Source: Micromonospora andamanensis
GTDB lineage: Bacteria; Actinomycetota; Actinomycetes; Mycobacteriales; Micromonosporaceae
Assembly (NCBI RefSeq): GCF_016863495.1
Contig: NZ_BOOZ01000003.1
Span: 372,001 to 436,000, forward strand
Direction of reading: 5' to 3'
Length of the DNA: 64,000 nt
Part shown: piece by piece, positions 51,716-62,759 of the stretch
How positions within the stretch are numbered: the stretch's first letter is position 1
How the letters are laid out: every line of letters starts with the position of its first letter
Notes under the pieces: model-generated
Database searches by the model: none
What the model saw: only the letters and a program-made list of their open reading frames with translations
Told to the model about the DNA's origin: nothing
Translations under genes and position numbers: made by a program

Positions 51716-51990
51716 GCGAGAACACGACCGCCACCCAGCAGCGTGGCCGCCGCAAGGTCCGTGAGGGCCTCGTGGTCAGCGACAAGATGGAAAAGACCGT
51801 CGTCGTCGAGGTCGAGGACCGGGTCAAGCACGCGCTGTACGGCAAGATCATGCGCCGGACCAGCAAGCTCAAGGTCCACGACGAGCAGAACTCGGCCGGC
51901 ATCGGCGACCGCGTCCTGATCATGGAGACCCGGCCGCTCTCCGCCACCAAGCGGTGGCGGCTCGTGGAGATCCTCGAGAAGGCCAAGTAG
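51712..51990 (+). CDS. rpsQ: 30S ribosomal protein S17
   Basis: A 92-residue OB-fold protein that binds 16S rRNA helix 11. [32 protein letters not shown] is diagnostic. It is the last gene of the S10 operon; a 95-bp gap with a hairpin separates it from rplN. Confidence 0.97.
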   Translation: MSENTTATQQRGRRKVREGLVVSDKMEKTVVVEVEDRVKHALYGKIMRRTSKLKVHDEQNSAGIGDRVLIMETRPLSATKRWRLVEILEKAK

Positions 51991-52037
51991 CGAAGGCTCG
52001 AGCTCGGCCGAGAAGGTCGGGCGCAGGTTCCGCCAGG

Positions 52038-52061
52038 CTCCGGCCGCCTCGGCGGCCGGAG
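52038..52061 (+). promoter_or_regulatory. Hairpin at the S10/spc operon boundary
   Basis: CTCCGGCCGCC (52038-52048) pairs with GGCGGCCGGAG (52051-52061) in the 95-bp rpsQ-rplN gap. It lies too close to rplN for a clear terminator plus promoter, so attenuation or mRNA processing is more likely. Confidence 0.5.
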
Positions 52062-52085
52062 AACCGGCAGACATAGGAGATAGAC

Positions 52086-52454
52086 GTGATTCAGCAGGAG
52101 TCGCGACTGCGCGTCGCCGACAACACGGGTGCCCGGGAGATCCTGTGCATCCGGGTTCTCGGTGGCTCCGGTCGGCGCTACGCGAGCATCGGCGACGTCA
52201 TCGTGGCCACCGTCAAGGACGCGATCCCGGGCGCCGGTGTGAAGAAGGGCGACGTGGTCAAGGCCGTCGTCGTCCGCACCGCCAAGGAGAAGCGGCGGCC
52301 GGACGGTTCGTACATCCGCTTCGACGAGAACGCCGCCGTCATCATCAAGGACGGTGGGGACCCGCGCGGTACCCGTATCTTCGGCCCGGTCGGTCGCGAG
52401 CTGCGGGACAAGCGGTTCATGAAGATCATCTCTCTCGCGCCGGAGGTGTTGTGA
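52086..52454 (+). CDS. rplN: 50S ribosomal protein L14
   Basis: A 122-residue interface protein contacting 16S helix 14 and the site where RsfS binds. [20 protein letters not shown] and [20 protein letters not shown] are nearly invariant. The GTG start follows ATAGGAGATAG. It is the first gene of the spc operon, and its stop overlaps the rplX GTG. Confidence 0.98.
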   Translation: MIQQESRLRVADNTGAREILCIRVLGGSGRRYASIGDVIVATVKDAIPGAGVKKGDVVKAVVVRTAKEKRRPDGSYIRFDENAAVIIKDGGDPRGTRIFGPVGRELRDKRFMKIISLAPEVL

Positions 52455-52771
52455 CCGTGAAGGTCAAGAAGGGCGACACGGTCGTCGTCATCGCCGGCAA
52501 GGACAAGGGTGCCAAGGGCAAGGTCATCGCGGCCTACCCGCGGCAGGACAAGGTCCTGGTCGAGGGCGTGAACCGGATCAAGAAGCACACCCGCATCAGC
52601 ACCACCCAGCGTGGCGCCAAGACCGGTGGCATCGTCACCCAGGAGGCCCCGATCCACGTCTCGAACGTGATGGTCGTGGACTCCGACGGCAAGCCGACCC
52701 GCGTCGGCTACCGGATCGACGAGAACGGCCAGAAGGTTCGCATCGCGCGTAGCACCGGTAAGGACCTGTGA
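52451..52771 (+). CDS. rplX: 50S ribosomal protein L24
   Basis: A 106-residue assembly-initiating protein. [22 protein letters not shown] is the KOW motif and GVNRIKKHT the rRNA-binding loop. GTG 52451 gives the GTGA overlap with rplN; GTG 52457 is the only alternative and differs by two residues. Confidence 0.97.
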   Translation: MTVKVKKGDTVVVIAGKDKGAKGKVIAAYPRQDKVLVEGVNRIKKHTRISTTQRGAKTGGIVTQEAPIHVSNVMVVDSDGKPTRVGYRIDENGQKVRIARSTGKDL

Positions 52772-53340
52772 TGACCACGGCTACCGAAACCAAGACGATG
52801 CCGCGCCTCAAGGAGCGGTACCGCAACGAGATCATCGCCCAGCTGCGCGAGCAGTACGAGTACGGCAACCCGATGCAGGTGCCGCGGCTGGTCAAGATCG
52901 TCGTGAACATGGGTGTGGGCGAGGCTGCCCGGGACGCCAAGCTCATCGACGGTGCGGTCCGCGACCTGGCCACCATCACCGGTCAGAAGCCGCAGGTCCG
53001 GCGGGCGACGAAGTCCATCGCGCAGTTCAAGCTGCGGGAAGGCATGCCGATCGGCGCGAAGGTGACCCTGCGCGGCGACCGGATGTGGGAGTTCCTGGAC
53101 CGGCTGCTCTCCATCGCGCTGCCGCGTATCCGTGACTTCCGCGGCCTCGACGGGCGCAAGCTCGACGGGCACGGCAACTACACGTTCGGTCTGACCGAGC
53201 AGTCGGTGTTCCACGAGATCGACCAGGACAAGATCGATCGCCAGCGGGGCATGGACATCACGGTGGTCACGACCGCCACGACCGACGACGAGGGCCGGGC
53301 GCTGCTGAAGCTCCTGGGCTTCCCGTTCAAGGAGAACTGA
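52771..53340 (+). CDS. rplE: 50S ribosomal protein L5
   Basis: A 189-residue protein that binds 5S rRNA and contacts the P-site tRNA elbow. [36 protein letters not shown] and [18 protein letters not shown] are characteristic. I chose ATG 52771 because AAGGA is 6 bp upstream. GTG 52768, one codon earlier, would give a GTGA overlap with rplX. Confidence 0.97.
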   Translation: MTTATETKTMPRLKERYRNEIIAQLREQYEYGNPMQVPRLVKIVVNMGVGEAARDAKLIDGAVRDLATITGQKPQVRRATKSIAQFKLREGMPIGAKVTLRGDRMWEFLDRLLSIALPRIRDFRGLDGRKLDGHGNYTFGLTEQSVFHEIDQDKIDRQRGMDITVVTTATTDDEGRALLKLLGFPFKEN

Positions 53341-53341
53341 G

Positions 53342-53527
53342 ATGGCCAAGAAGGCGCTGATCCTCAAGGCGGCCGCGAAGCCGAAGTTCTCGGTTCGCGC
53401 GTACACCCGCTGCCAGCGGTGCGGGCGTCCCAAGGCGGTCTACCGCAAGTTCGGGCTCTGCCGGGTGTGCATCCGGGAGATGGCCCACCGCGGTGAGCTG
53501 CCCGGCGTGTCCAAGGCTTCCTGGTAA
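53342..53527 (+). CDS. rpsZ: 30S ribosomal protein S14 type Z (zinc-binding)
   Basis: A 61-residue short S14 with both zinc pairs, CQRC and CRVC, so it is the zinc-dependent form. It starts [16 protein letters not shown] and ends [11 protein letters not shown]. Many actinobacteria carry a second, zinc-free S14 elsewhere under Zur control; none is in this window. It begins 1 bp after rplE. Confidence 0.98.
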   Translation: MAKKALILKAAAKPKFSVRAYTRCQRCGRPKAVYRKFGLCRVCIREMAHRGELPGVSKASW

Positions 53528-53624
53528 TAGCCCAGCGCGCTCCGGCGCGTCAGCTGGACTGTCTCTTCGCCGTAGGCCTGCGACGTGTCGCGGGAACCCC
53601 GGCGAGAAAGGTTGACGAGTTTTC

Positions 53625-54032
53625 ATGACGATGACCGACCCGATCGCAGACATGCTCACGCGTCTGCGTAACGCCAACCAGGCGTACCACGACCGGGTGA
53701 CGATGCCGTACTCGAAGATCAAGGCGAACATCGCCGAGGTCCTCAAGTCCGAGGGCTACATCGCCACCTGGGCAGTCGAGGAGCCCGAAGAGGGTGCCGT
53801 CGGCAAGCGACTGGTCGTCGAGCTGAAGTACGGCCAGAACCGGGAGCGGAGCCTGGCCGGTATCAAGCGCGTCTCCAAGCCCGGTCTGCGGGTGTACGCC
53901 AAGTCGGACGGGCTCCCCCGGGTGCTCGGTGGGCTGGGCGTGGCGATCATTTCGACGTCCCAGGGACTGCTCACCGACCGGCAGGCCCGCAAGCGGAGCG
54001 TTGGCGGGGAAGTCCTCGCCTTCGTCTGGTAA
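53625..54032 (+). CDS. rpsH: 30S ribosomal protein S8
   Basis: A 135-residue central-domain protein. [21 protein letters not shown] and GGEVLAFVW at the end are diagnostic. In E. coli it represses the spc operon. The 97-bp gap before it contains CCAGCGCGCTCCGGCGCGTCAG, an imperfect inverted repeat near 53532, with ATG 53625 behind GAGAAAGG. Confidence 0.98.
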   Translation: MTMTDPIADMLTRLRNANQAYHDRVTMPYSKIKANIAEVLKSEGYIATWAVEEPEEGAVGKRLVVELKYGQNRERSLAGIKRVSKPGLRVYAKSDGLPRVLGGLGVAIISTSQGLLTDRQARKRSVGGEVLAFVW

Positions 54033-54048
54033 CGGGAGACAGGTAGAA

Positions 54049-54591
54049 ATGTCGCGTATTGGACGTAAGTCGATCCCGGTGCCATCCGGCGTCGACGTGA
54101 CGATCGACGGCCGGACCGTCAAGGTCAAGGGCCCCAAGGGCGAGCTGTCGCACACCCTGGCCGAGCCGATCACCATCGAGCGGGCCGAGGACGGGCAACT
54201 GAGCGTCAACCGCCCGAACGACGAGCGCAAGGCCAAGGAACTGCACGGCCTGAGCCGTACCCTGGTCGCCAACATGATCGTCGGGGTCACCGAGGGCTAC
54301 CGTAAGAGCCTGGAGATCGCCGGCACCGGTTACCGGGTCACCGCCAAGGGCAAGGACCTGGAGTTCGCGCTCGGGTTCTCGCACCCGGTGCAGGTGCAGG
54401 CGCCCGAGGGCATCACCTTCACGGTGGAGCGCCCGACGCTGTTCCACGTGGCCGGCATCGACAAGCAACTCGTCGGTGAGGTCGCCGCCAACATCCGGAA
54501 GATTCGCCCGCCGGAGCCCTACAAGGGCAAGGGCGTGAAGTACCAGGGCGAAGTCATCCGACGCAAGGCCGGAAAGGCAGGTAAGAAGTGA
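54049..54591 (+). CDS. rplF: 50S ribosomal protein L6
   Basis: A 180-residue protein next to the sarcin-ricin loop. [26 protein letters not shown] [11 protein letters not shown] and the C-terminal [16 protein letters not shown] are signatures. The start is ATG 54049 with GGGAGACAGG upstream. The stop overlaps the rplR GTG. Confidence 0.98.
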   Translation: MSRIGRKSIPVPSGVDVTIDGRTVKVKGPKGELSHTLAEPITIERAEDGQLSVNRPNDERKAKELHGLSRTLVANMIVGVTEGYRKSLEIAGTGYRVTAKGKDLEFALGFSHPVQVQAPEGITFTVERPTLFHVAGIDKQLVGEVAANIRKIRPPEPYKGKGVKYQGEVIRRKAGKAGKK

Positions 54592-54977
54592 GCGCCACGC
54601 TGCTCAAGCGCCGCCGCGGCGTCGCCGCCAAGCGTGCCGTCGGGCGGGCGCGGCGGCACTTCCGAGTGCGCAAGAACGTCAGCGGCACCGCCGCGCGTCC
54701 CCGCCTGGTGGTCACCCGTTCGCTGCGGCACATCGTCGCCCAGGTCGTCGACGACACCAAGGGTCACACCCTGGCGTCGGCCTCGACCCTGGACGCCTCG
54801 GTGCGCGGCACGGAGGGCGACAAGAGCGCCCTGGCTGGCAAGGTCGGCACGCTGCTGGCCGAGCGGGCCAAGGCCGCTGGCATCTCCAAGGTCGTCTTCG
54901 ACCGCGGTGGCAACCGGTACGCGGGGCGGGTCGCCGCGCTTGCCGACGCCGCCCGCGAAGCCGGGCTCGAGTTCTGA
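54588..54977 (+). CDS. rplR: 50S ribosomal protein L18
   Basis: A 129-residue 5S rRNA-binding protein. [20 protein letters not shown] and [23 protein letters not shown] are characteristic. The GTG start overlaps rplF. A 34-bp gap with AGAGAGAAGGAAGG leads to rpsE. Confidence 0.97.
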   Translation: MSATLLKRRRGVAAKRAVGRARRHFRVRKNVSGTAARPRLVVTRSLRHIVAQVVDDTKGHTLASASTLDASVRGTEGDKSALAGKVGTLLAERAKAAGISKVVFDRGGNRYAGRVAALADAAREAGLEF

Positions 54978-55011
54978 CAATCCCCGTCACGAGAGAGAAG
55001 GAAGGCTGCTG

Positions 55012-55626
55012 ATGCCAGGTCAACAGCGCCGTGGCGGCGGGTCCGGTGGCAACGAGGGTGGTCGCCGCGACAACCGCCGTGAGGGCGGCCGCGGAAACGC
55101 GCCCGCCGAGAAGACCCCGCACCTCGAGCGGGTCGTCGCGATCAACCGCGTCGCCAAGGTCGTGAAGGGTGGTCGTCGCTTCAGCTTCACCGCCCTGGTG
55201 ATCGTGGGCGACGGCGACGGCACCGTGGGCGTGGGCTACGGAAAGGCCAAGGAGGTGCCCGCGGCGATCGCCAAGGGCGTCGAGGAGGCCAAGAAGCACT
55301 TCTTCAAGGTGCCGCGGATCGGTTCCTCGATCCCGCACCCGGTCACGGGCGAGGACGCCGCCGGGGTGGTGCTGCTCAAGCCGGCCTCCGCCGGTACGGG
55401 TGTCATCGCCGGTGGTCCGGTCCGTGCCGTGCTGGAGTGCGCGGGCATCCACGACGTGCTCTCCAAGAGCCTGGGCTCGTCGAACCCGATCAACATCGTG
55501 CACGCCACAGTGGCCGCGCTGAAGGGGCTGGAGTCCCCGGAGGCCGTCGCCGCGCGGCGGGGTCTGCCGGTGGAGGACGTCGCGCCGGCGGCCATGCTGG
55601 CGTCGCGGGCGGGGGTGGCATCCTGA
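55012..55626 (+). CDS. rpsE: 30S ribosomal protein S5
   Basis: A 204-residue protein of the mRNA entry tunnel that influences fidelity. A Gly/Arg-rich 35-residue N-terminal extension precedes the dsRBD-like domain ([30 protein letters not shown]). [22 protein letters not shown] and the spectinomycin loop region are standard. The stop overlaps the rpmD ATG. Confidence 0.98.
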   Translation: MPGQQRRGGGSGGNEGGRRDNRREGGRGNAPAEKTPHLERVVAINRVAKVVKGGRRFSFTALVIVGDGDGTVGVGYGKAKEVPAAIAKGVEEAKKHFFKVPRIGSSIPHPVTGEDAAGVVLLKPASAGTGVIAGGPVRAVLECAGIHDVLSKSLGSSNPINIVHATVAALKGLESPEAVAARRGLPVEDVAPAAMLASRAGVAS

Positions 55627-55808
55627 TGGCACGTCTCAAGGTCACCCAGGTCCGTTCCGAGATCGGGACCAAGCGCAACCAGCGCGAGTCGCTGCGTTCG
55701 CTCGGTCTCAAGCGGATCAATGACGTGGTGGTCAAGGAGGACCGGCCCGAGATTCGCGGCATGATCTTCGCGGTCAACCACCTCGTGAAGGTCGAGGAGG
55801 TCGAGTAA
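55626..55808 (+). CDS. rpmD: 50S ribosomal protein L30
   Basis: A 60-residue protein. [31 protein letters not shown] and a [12 protein letters not shown] segment match the family. ATG 55626 overlaps the rpsE stop and its TAA stop overlaps the rplO ATG. Confidence 0.97.
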   Translation: MARLKVTQVRSEIGTKRNQRESLRSLGLKRINDVVVKEDRPEIRGMIFAVNHLVKVEEVE

Positions 55809-56251
55809 TGACGATCAAGGTCCACCACCTGCGTCCGGCGCCGGGTGCCAAGACCGCGAAGACCCGTGTGGGTCGCGGTGAGGGCTCGAAGGGCAAGACC
55901 GCCGGTCGCGGTACCAAGGGTTCGAAGGCCCGGAAGAACATCTCGGCGGCGTTCGAGGGTGGGCAGATGCCCATCCACATGCGCCTGCCGAAGCTGAAGG
56001 GCTTCAAGAACAAGTTCAAGGTGGTCTTCCAGGTGGTAAACCTGGACCGCCTGGCCGAGCTGTTCCCCAACGGTGGCCAGGTCGGCCCGACCGAGATGGT
56101 CGAGGCCGGCGCGGTCCGCAAGGGGCAGCCGGTGAAGGTCCTCGGCACCGGGGATCTCGGTGGGGTGGCGCTCCAGGTGTCGGCGCACGCGTTCAGCGCG
56201 TCGGCCAAGGAAAAGATCACCGCCGCCGGCGGCTCGGTCACCGAGCTGTAG
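55808..56251 (+). CDS. rplO: 50S ribosomal protein L15
   Basis: A 147-residue late-assembly protein. The glycine-rich N-terminus ([33 protein letters not shown]) and [20 protein letters not shown] are diagnostic. It is followed by a perfect 16-bp hairpin and a 233-bp gap to secY. Confidence 0.98.
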   Translation: MTIKVHHLRPAPGAKTAKTRVGRGEGSKGKTAGRGTKGSKARKNISAAFEGGQMPIHMRLPKLKGFKNKFKVVFQVVNLDRLAELFPNGGQVGPTEMVEAGAVRKGQPVKVLGTGDLGGVALQVSAHAFSASAKEKITAAGGSVTEL

Positions 56252-56262
56252 AGCTGTTTTAC

Positions 56263-56304
56263 CCATGGCGCCCGCCAGTTGATCCCAGCTGGCGGGCGCC
56301 ATGG
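56263..56304 (+). terminator. Perfect 16-bp hairpin between rplO and secY
   Basis: CCATGGCGCCCGCCAG (56263-56278) pairs with 56289-56304 around ten nucleotides, 11 bp after the rplO stop. A possible -10, TAGAGT, lies at 56387-56392, so secY-adk may have its own promoter in the remaining spacer. Confidence 0.65.
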
Positions 56305-56484
56305 TCTGCAACGGGCCTGTGCGCCCGGTAACATCGGATTCGGTTTATGTAGCCGGGCACATCTGCCCGGACCGGGATCGGGCTGTTAGAGTCCCTTCCC
56401 AGCCATGGATATCGGGCACTTGCCCGGAACCCACCCCGATCCGCCAGGGACGACCGGCGGCCCGCCTCGCGCAGGAGGAAGAAG

Positions 56485-57807
<1,323 letters not shown>

Positions 57808-58461
57808 ATGAGACTGGTTCTGGTTGGCCCGCCGGGCGCGGGCAAGGGCACACAGGCGGAATTCATCGCCGCGCACCTGTCCGTGCCGAAGATCTCGACC
57901 GGCGACATCTTCCGGGCCAACGTGTCCCAGGGCACCCCGCTCGGCGTCGAGGCCAAGCGGTACATGGACGCCGGCAAGCTGGTGCCGGACGAGGTCACCA
58001 TCAACATGGTGCGGGACCGGCTCGCCGAGCCGGATGCCGCCGACGGCTTCCTGCTCGACGGGTTTCCGCGCACCACCCCGCAGGCCGCCGCGCTGGACAA
58101 GCTCCTCGCGGATCTGGGGACGGCGCTGGACATCGTGCTCGAACTGGTCGTCGACGACGACGAGGTGATCCGGCGGCTGTCCGGGCGGCGTACCTGCCGG
58201 GGCTGCGGCAAGATCTGGCATGTCGAGTTCGACCCGACCAGCCGGGACGGCATCTGCGACCGTTGTGGCGCGGAGTTGTTCCAGCGGGACGACGACAAGC
58301 CGGAGACCATCGCCGCCCGGTTGCGGGAGTACGCCGAGAAGACCGCGCCGCTTGTGGACTACTACGGCGCGCAGGGCAAGCTGGTCGGCATCGACGCCAC
58401 CGGCCCGGTGGAGGACGTCACGGTCCGCGCCATCGACGCCCTCCGGTCGTACGGGGGCTGA
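57808..58461 (+). CDS. adk: Adenylate kinase with zinc-type lid
   Basis: A 217-residue enzyme converting ATP + AMP to 2 ADP in the cytoplasm. It shows P-loop [10 protein letters not shown] (7 to 16), [12 protein letters not shown] (AMP site), DGFPRT, and a long lid with [12 protein letters not shown] and CDRCGAEL, the four Cys of a structural zinc. This matches long-lid kinases. It is coupled to secY, the usual secY-adk-map order. Confidence 0.97.
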   Translation: MRLVLVGPPGAGKGTQAEFIAAHLSVPKISTGDIFRANVSQGTPLGVEAKRYMDAGKLVPDEVTINMVRDRLAEPDAADGFLLDGFPRTTPQAAALDKLLADLGTALDIVLELVVDDDEVIRRLSGRRTCRGCGKIWHVEFDPTSRDGICDRCGAELFQRDDDKPETIAARLREYAEKTAPLVDYYGAQGKLVGIDATGPVEDVTVRAIDALRSYGG

Positions 58462-58483
58462 GGTCGCCCAGCTGTCCGCCGGA

Positions 58484-58522
58484 TAGAGTGCTGACAGCGG
58501 GGTACGCCTGTCGTACCCCGCT
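58484..58522 (+). promoter_or_regulatory. Possible map promoter -10 and leader hairpin
   Basis: TAGAGT (58484-58489) is a possible -10 without a strong -35. AGCGGGGTAC (58496-58505) pairs perfectly with GTACCCCGCT (58513-58522) and would sit at the 5' end of the transcript or act as an adk terminator. It ends 27 bp before the map ATG. Confidence 0.45.
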
Positions 58523-58549
58523 GTCTGGGCAACGAAAGGTAGCGCCTCC

Positions 58550-59401
58550 ATGCGTCGTCCCCAGCTGGACATCCAGCTGAAGACTCCTGAGCAGATCGAG
58601 AAGATGCGGGCTGCCGGCCTCGTGGTCGCGGAGGCACTTCGCCGGATGCGGGAGGCGGTCGCCCCGGGGGTGAGCACCGCCGACCTGGACGAGATCGCCG
58701 AGACCACGATCCGCGAGGCGGGAGCGGTCCCGTCGTTCAAGGGCTACCACGGGTTCCCGGCGTCGATCTGTTCCTCGGTCAACGAGCAGATCGTGCACGC
58801 CATCCCGTCGCCGAAGCAGGTCCTCGCCGACGGCGACCTGATCTCGATCGACTGCGGTGCGGTGCTCGACGGGTGGCACGGCGACGCGGCGATCACTGTG
58901 GGCGTGGGTGAGGTCGATCCCGCGCTGCTGCGGATGGCCGACGTCGCCGAGGACGCGATGTGGGCCGGGATCGCCGCGGCGGCCCGCGGTGCCACCAGCG
59001 GCAAGGGCCGGCTCACCGACATCTCGCACGCGGTGGAGCGCGCGGTCCGCAAGGCGGGGCGCTACGGCATCGTCGACGGCTACGGCGGGCACGGCATCGG
59101 CACCGAGATGCATCAGGACCCGCACGTGCTCAACCACGGGCGGCCGGGCAAGGGGCCGCGGTTGGTGCCGGGGCTGGCGCTGGCCATCGAGCCGATGATC
59201 ACCATGGGGTCGCCGCGTACGGCGGAACTCGCCGACGGCTGGACCGTTGTCACCCGCGACGGCTCGCGTGCCGCACACGTCGAGCACAGCATGGCCCTGC
59301 TGCCCGATGGGGTGTGGGTGCTCACCGCTCACGACGGCGGCCGGTCCCGCCTCGGTGATCTGGTGACCGCTCGCCAGCCGAGCGCCACGACGACCCCGTG
59401 A
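58550..59401 (+). CDS. map: Type I methionine aminopeptidase
   Basis: A 283-residue metalloenzyme that removes the initiator Met from nascent proteins. The five metal ligands are visible: the Asp in ISIDCGAVLDGWHGDAA (two), the His in GYGGHGIGTEMH, the Glu in LAIEPMITMG and the Glu in HVEHSMALL. NEQIVHAIPS is the typical substrate-side strand. There is no N-terminal zinc-finger extension. ATG 58550 behind GAAAGG. Confidence 0.96.
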   Translation: MRRPQLDIQLKTPEQIEKMRAAGLVVAEALRRMREAVAPGVSTADLDEIAETTIREAGAVPSFKGYHGFPASICSSVNEQIVHAIPSPKQVLADGDLISIDCGAVLDGWHGDAAITVGVGEVDPALLRMADVAEDAMWAGIAAAARGATSGKGRLTDISHAVERAVRKAGRYGIVDGYGGHGIGTEMHQDPHVLNHGRPGKGPRLVPGLALAIEPMITMGSPRTAELADGWTVVTRDGSRAAHVEHSMALLPDGVWVLTAHDGGRSRLGDLVTARQPSATTTP

Positions 59402-59487
59402 CGGGCGCGGGCGGGCCGAGCCGGGAGCACTGACCCACCGGGACGGCCGTTCGGCGGCAGTGGCAGCGCGGTGGCATGCTTGCCGGC

Positions 59488-60231
59488 ATGGACGAGCGGG
59501 ACGCGATGCGGGCAGCGGACTCCGACCGGCAGGCCGTCGCCGAACGCCTCCGGAGCGCCCTCGAAGAGGGCCGACTCGACCTGCACGAGTACGACGAGCG
59601 GTTGCAGCGGGCCTACGCCGCCCGCACGTACGCCGAGTTGGATGCCCTCCTCAGCGATCTGCCGGCGCCCGCCGGTGCGGTGGTGCCGACGCCCCGAGGC
59701 CCGGATGTCCCAGTGCCGACCGACGGCGGGCGCGGGCTGACCGCGCGTTGGCTGGTCGAGGTCTGGGAGCCCTGGCTGAAGGTGGTCGGGATCGTGGTGG
59801 CGATCTGGGCGGTCAGCTCGCTGGCGACCCGTGACCCGCTCTACTTCTGGCCGGGTTGGGTCGCGGGCCCGTGGGGGGCGGTGCTGCTGGTGCGTACCGC
59901 CACCGGACTGGCCAGCGGTGAGCCCCAGCGGTGGGCGGCGGAGCGGGAGCGCCGCCGGCAGCGAAAGGCGGAGAAGCGCGCTCTCAAGCGGGAGCGCAAG
60001 GCACTCGGCCAGCAGCAGCCCGGTGCCGTCGGGCCCGTCGGTCCGGGCGGGGGAGCGGCCGGCGACGGTGCCGCGCTGGCGGCCGGTGGCGTTCCCGACG
60101 ATCGGCGGGCGGTGGGCCGTGACGACGTCACCGGCGACGCGGTGGCGGCCCCGGGTGGCCCGGCGGACACCGAGGCCGGCGGGGCCACCGAGACGCCGGC
60201 GCGACGCCCTGACCGGGGCGATCTGGGCTGA
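59488..60231 (+). CDS. DUF1707 (SHOCT-like) protein with membrane segment
   Basis: A 247-residue protein. Residues 1 to 55 (MDERDAMRAADSDRQAVAERLRSALEEGRLDLHEYDERLQRAY) form the DUF1707 domain common at the N-terminus of actinobacterial membrane proteins. Two hydrophobic stretches lie around residues 90 to 140 (VVGIVVAIWAVSSLA, LYFWPGWVAGPWGAVLL). A basic coiled region (RERRRQRKAEKRALKRERK) and a disordered tail follow. Its function is unknown. It interrupts the map-infA neighbourhood. ATG 59488 is used because DUF1707 starts there; ATG 59476 is in frame upstream. Confidence 0.78.
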   Translation: MDERDAMRAADSDRQAVAERLRSALEEGRLDLHEYDERLQRAYAARTYAELDALLSDLPAPAGAVVPTPRGPDVPVPTDGGRGLTARWLVEVWEPWLKVVGIVVAIWAVSSLATRDPLYFWPGWVAGPWGAVLLVRTATGLASGEPQRWAAERERRRQRKAEKRALKRERKALGQQQPGAVGPVGPGGGAAGDGAALAAGGVPDDRRAVGRDDVTGDAVAAPGGPADTEAGGATETPARRPDRGDLG

Positions 60232-60277
60232 ACGTCCCGTTTCCTGGACCGGACCGAGCCCGGCTGGCAGGTCGGTT

Positions 60278-60306
60278 TGGCGACCACGTGCAGGCGGGCG
60301 TACACT
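60278..60306 (+). promoter_or_regulatory. Putative infA promoter
   Basis: TGGCGA (60278-60283) and TACACT (60301-60306) are separated by 17 bp. The leader of about 145 nt includes CCCACC/GGTGGG (60339-60359), a small hairpin. Confidence 0.6.
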
Positions 60307-60460
60307 TTCTGATCGGCGCACAGCGTCCACTCCGCCATGCCCACCAGCGCTTCGGTGGGACGCGGAGCCGCGGCTGGCGCGGGAAGCCTGATCTTGGTCA
60401 AGCACCCGTGTAAGACGTTGTGGGCCGTCCGGAGCAACCGACGTCAGGACAGCGGAGGAC

Positions 60461-60682
60461 ATGCCGAAAAAAGACGGAGCCATCGAGATCGAAGGTCGGG
60501 TCATCGAGCCCCTGCCGAACGCTATGTTCCGGGTGGAGCTCGCCAACGGCCACAAGGTGCTGGCTCACATCAGCGGCAAGATGCGGCAGCACTACATCCG
60601 CATCCTGCCGGAGGATCGAGTCGTCGTCGAGCTTTCGCCGTACGACCTGACCCGCGGGCGCATCGTCTACCGCTACAAGTAA
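60461..60682 (+). CDS. infA: Translation initiation factor IF-1
   Basis: A 73-residue OB-fold protein that occupies the A-site during initiation. [41 protein letters not shown] is nearly invariant. ATG 60461 has GCGGAGGAC upstream. It opens the infA-rpmJ-rpsM-rpsK-rpsD-rpoA-rplQ block. Confidence 0.98.
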   Translation: MPKKDGAIEIEGRVIEPLPNAMFRVELANGHKVLAHISGKMRQHYIRILPEDRVVVELSPYDLTRGRIVYRYK

Positions 60683-60772
60683 GCCTGACGGCGGCCGGGA
60701 ACGTCCCGTGTCCGTCTTCGACGTCCGGTGTCGCGCCTCGTGGCGCCGGGCCAGATGGGAAGTAAGGCAACC

Positions 60773-60886
60773 GTGAAGGTCAAGCCGAGCGTCAAGAGGA
60801 TCTGCAACAAGTGCCGGGTGATCCGCCGGCACGGCCGGGTCATGGTCATCTGCACCGACCCGCGCCACAAGCAGCGCCAGGGCTGA
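60773..60886 (+). CDS. rpmJ: 50S ribosomal protein L36 (zinc type)
   Basis: A 37-residue protein, [14 protein letters not shown]...HKQRQG. It has a complete zinc motif: CNKC, then the Cys of VICTDPRH and its His. GTG 60773 has GGAAGTAAGG upstream. It lies 90 bp after infA. A 214-bp spacer follows to rpsM with GC-rich repeats but no gene. Confidence 0.97.
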   Translation: MKVKPSVKRICNKCRVIRRHGRVMVICTDPRHKQRQG

Positions 60887-61100
60887 ACCAGCCCACACAT
60901 CACACATGCTCGTCCCAGCCGCGAGCGGTGCGCAGCGCGTACTCAATCGTGGTTGACCCCCGGTCGAAGGCCGGGGCCCGCTCGGGCAGCGACCGATCCC
61001 GGTCGCCGGCGCCATCGGCGTCGGAAGGACAGGGACGGCCGGTAGCGGGGTGGGACGGGTCCACACCTTCGCCAGCACACCACGAGGAGTACGCCCGCAC

Positions 61101-61481
61101 ATGGCACGTCTAGTCGGCGTCGACCTTCCCCGCGAGAAGCGGATGGAGATCGCGCTCACCTACATCTTCGGCGTGGGCCGCACCCGCGCCCTGGAGACGC
61201 TCAGCGCTACCGGCATCTCGCCGGACAAGCGCGTCCGGGACCTCACGGACGAGGAGCTGGTCCAGCTCCGCAACCACATCGAGGCCAGCTACAAGGTTGA
61301 AGGCGACCTGCGCCGCGAGGTCGCCGCTGACATCCGCCGCAAGGTCGAGATCGGCTGCTACGCCGGCATCCGGCACCGCCGGGGCCTGCCCGTGCGTGGC
61401 CAGCGGACCAAGACCAACGCGCGGACCCGCAAGGGCCCGAAGCGGACCGTCGCCGGCAAGAAGAAGCCCGGCAAGAAGTAA
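61101..61481 (+). CDS. rpsM: 30S ribosomal protein S13
   Basis: A 126-residue head protein that contacts the P-site tRNA and forms bridge B1. [26 protein letters not shown] and [34 protein letters not shown] are diagnostic. ATG 61101 is used, with CACGAGGAG upstream. Confidence 0.98.
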   Translation: MARLVGVDLPREKRMEIALTYIFGVGRTRALETLSATGISPDKRVRDLTDEELVQLRNHIEASYKVEGDLRREVAADIRRKVEIGCYAGIRHRRGLPVRGQRTKTNARTRKGPKRTVAGKKKPGKK

Positions 61482-61612
61482 TAGTTCTTAAACCGGAATG
61501 CTGGTCGTTCTCCGTCGAGGTAGGGCGGGCTCCAACTGGAACCGGTGTCTACCTGATCAACGGGGCGAATAGCCAGCACCGATCGAGAACCTAATCAGGA
61601 GCGCACAGACTT
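61482..61612 (+). promoter_or_regulatory. Structured 131-bp spacer between rpsM and rpsK
   Basis: This spacer has lower GC than its surroundings, beginning TAATAGTTCTTAAACC. TGCTGG (61501-61506) can pair with CCAGCA (61573-61578), and GTTCTC (61509-61514) with GAGAAC (61585-61590), giving a long-range fold that encloses the middle. AATCAGGAGC is the rpsK ribosome-binding site. Feedback by S4 (rpsD lies in the same operon) is one possibility. Confidence 0.4.
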
Positions 61613-62020
61613 ATGCCACCGAAGGCTCGTGCCGGAGCCGCTGTCAAGAAGGTCCGGCGCAAGGAACGTAAGAACGTCGCCCACGGGCAGGCGCACATCA
61701 AGAGCACCTTCAACAACACCATCGTCTCGATCACCGATCCGACTGGTGCCGTCATCTCCTGGGCCTCCTCCGGCCAGGTGGGCTTCAAGGGCTCCCGCAA
61801 GTCGACTCCGTTCGCCGCGCAGCTGGCCGCCGAGGCCGCCGCGCGTCGGGCCATGGAGCACGGCATGCGCAAGGTCGACGTGTTCGTCAAGGGCCCCGGC
61901 TCCGGCCGGGAGACCGCCATCCGTTCGCTGCAGGCCGTGGGCCTTGAGGTCGGGCAGATCTCCGACGTCACCCCGCAGCCGCACAACGGGTGCCGTCCGC
62001 CGAAGCGTCGTCGGGTCTGA
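61613..62020 (+). CDS. rpsK: 30S ribosomal protein S11
   Basis: A 135-residue platform protein at the E-site. [35 protein letters not shown] and the C-terminal [16 protein letters not shown] are invariant features. It follows the structured spacer and lies 13 bp before rpsD. Confidence 0.98.
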   Translation: MPPKARAGAAVKKVRRKERKNVAHGQAHIKSTFNNTIVSITDPTGAVISWASSGQVGFKGSRKSTPFAAQLAAEAAARRAMEHGMRKVDVFVKGPGSGRETAIRSLQAVGLEVGQISDVTPQPHNGCRPPKRRRV

Positions 62021-62033
62021 GAGGTAGAGAGAG

Positions 62034-62660
62034 ATGGCTCGTTACACCGGTGCCGACTGCCGCCGTTGCCGTCGGGAGAAGATGAAGCTGTTCCTCAAGG
62101 GCAGCAAGTGCGATGGTCCGAAGTGCCCGTTCGAGTCCCGGCCGTTCCCGCCCGGGCAGCACGGCCGCGGCCGCACGAAGGAGACGGAGTACCTGCTCCA
62201 GCTCCGTGAGAAGCAGAAGGCCCGCCGCGTGTACGGCGTGCTGGAGAAGCAGTTCCGCGGCTACTACGAGGAAGCCGTGGGCAAGAAGGCCAAGACCGGC
62301 GAGGTGCTGCTGCAGATCCTCGAGTCGCGGCTGGACAACGTGGTCTACCGGGCCGGCTACGCCAAGTCCCGTGACATGGCCCGTCAGCTGGTCAAGCACG
62401 GTCACTTCACGGTGAACGGCAAGAAGGTCGACATCCCGTCGTACCGCGTCAAGGAGCACGACATCATCGAGGTTCGGGGCAAGAGCAAGGAGCTCACCCC
62501 GTTCATCGTGGCTCAGGCCGAGGCCGGCTCCAAGACCGTTCCGGCGTGGCTGGAGGCGATCCCCAGCCAGATGAAGATCCTGGTGCACTCGCTCCCGGCC
62601 CGACAGGTGATCGACACCCAGGTCCAGGAGCAGCTGATCGTCGAGCTCTACTCCAAGTAA
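62034..62660 (+). CDS. rpsD: 30S ribosomal protein S4 (zinc-containing form)
   Basis: A 208-residue primary assembly protein. A four-cysteine cluster lies at the N-terminus: CRRC at residues 9 to 12, then CDGPKC near 26 to 31, as in zinc S4 proteins. The S4 RNA-binding fold follows ([33 protein letters not shown]). In many bacteria S4 represses the alpha operon. It is followed by a perfect 15-bp hairpin. Confidence 0.98.
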   Translation: MARYTGADCRRCRREKMKLFLKGSKCDGPKCPFESRPFPPGQHGRGRTKETEYLLQLREKQKARRVYGVLEKQFRGYYEEAVGKKAKTGEVLLQILESRLDNVVYRAGYAKSRDMARQLVKHGHFTVNGKKVDIPSYRVKEHDIIEVRGKSKELTPFIVAQAEAGSKTVPAWLEAIPSQMKILVHSLPARQVIDTQVQEQLIVELYSK

Positions 62661-62670
62661 GGGCTCGTTG

Positions 62671-62703
62671 CGGTGGCCCGCCCCCGGCGGGGGCGGGCCA
62701 CCG
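62671..62703 (+). terminator. Perfect 15-bp hairpin between rpsD and rpoA
   Basis: CGGTGGCCCGCCCCC (62671-62685) pairs with 62689-62703 around GGC. It starts 10 bp after the rpsD stop and 57 bp before rpoA. It is a candidate attenuator that would lower rpoA relative to ribosomal proteins. Confidence 0.65.
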
Positions 62704-62759
62704 GAACAGTTTGTGTCGTGGGCGTCATATAGCGGGCGTCCCGGAAGAGAAGAGAAGAC

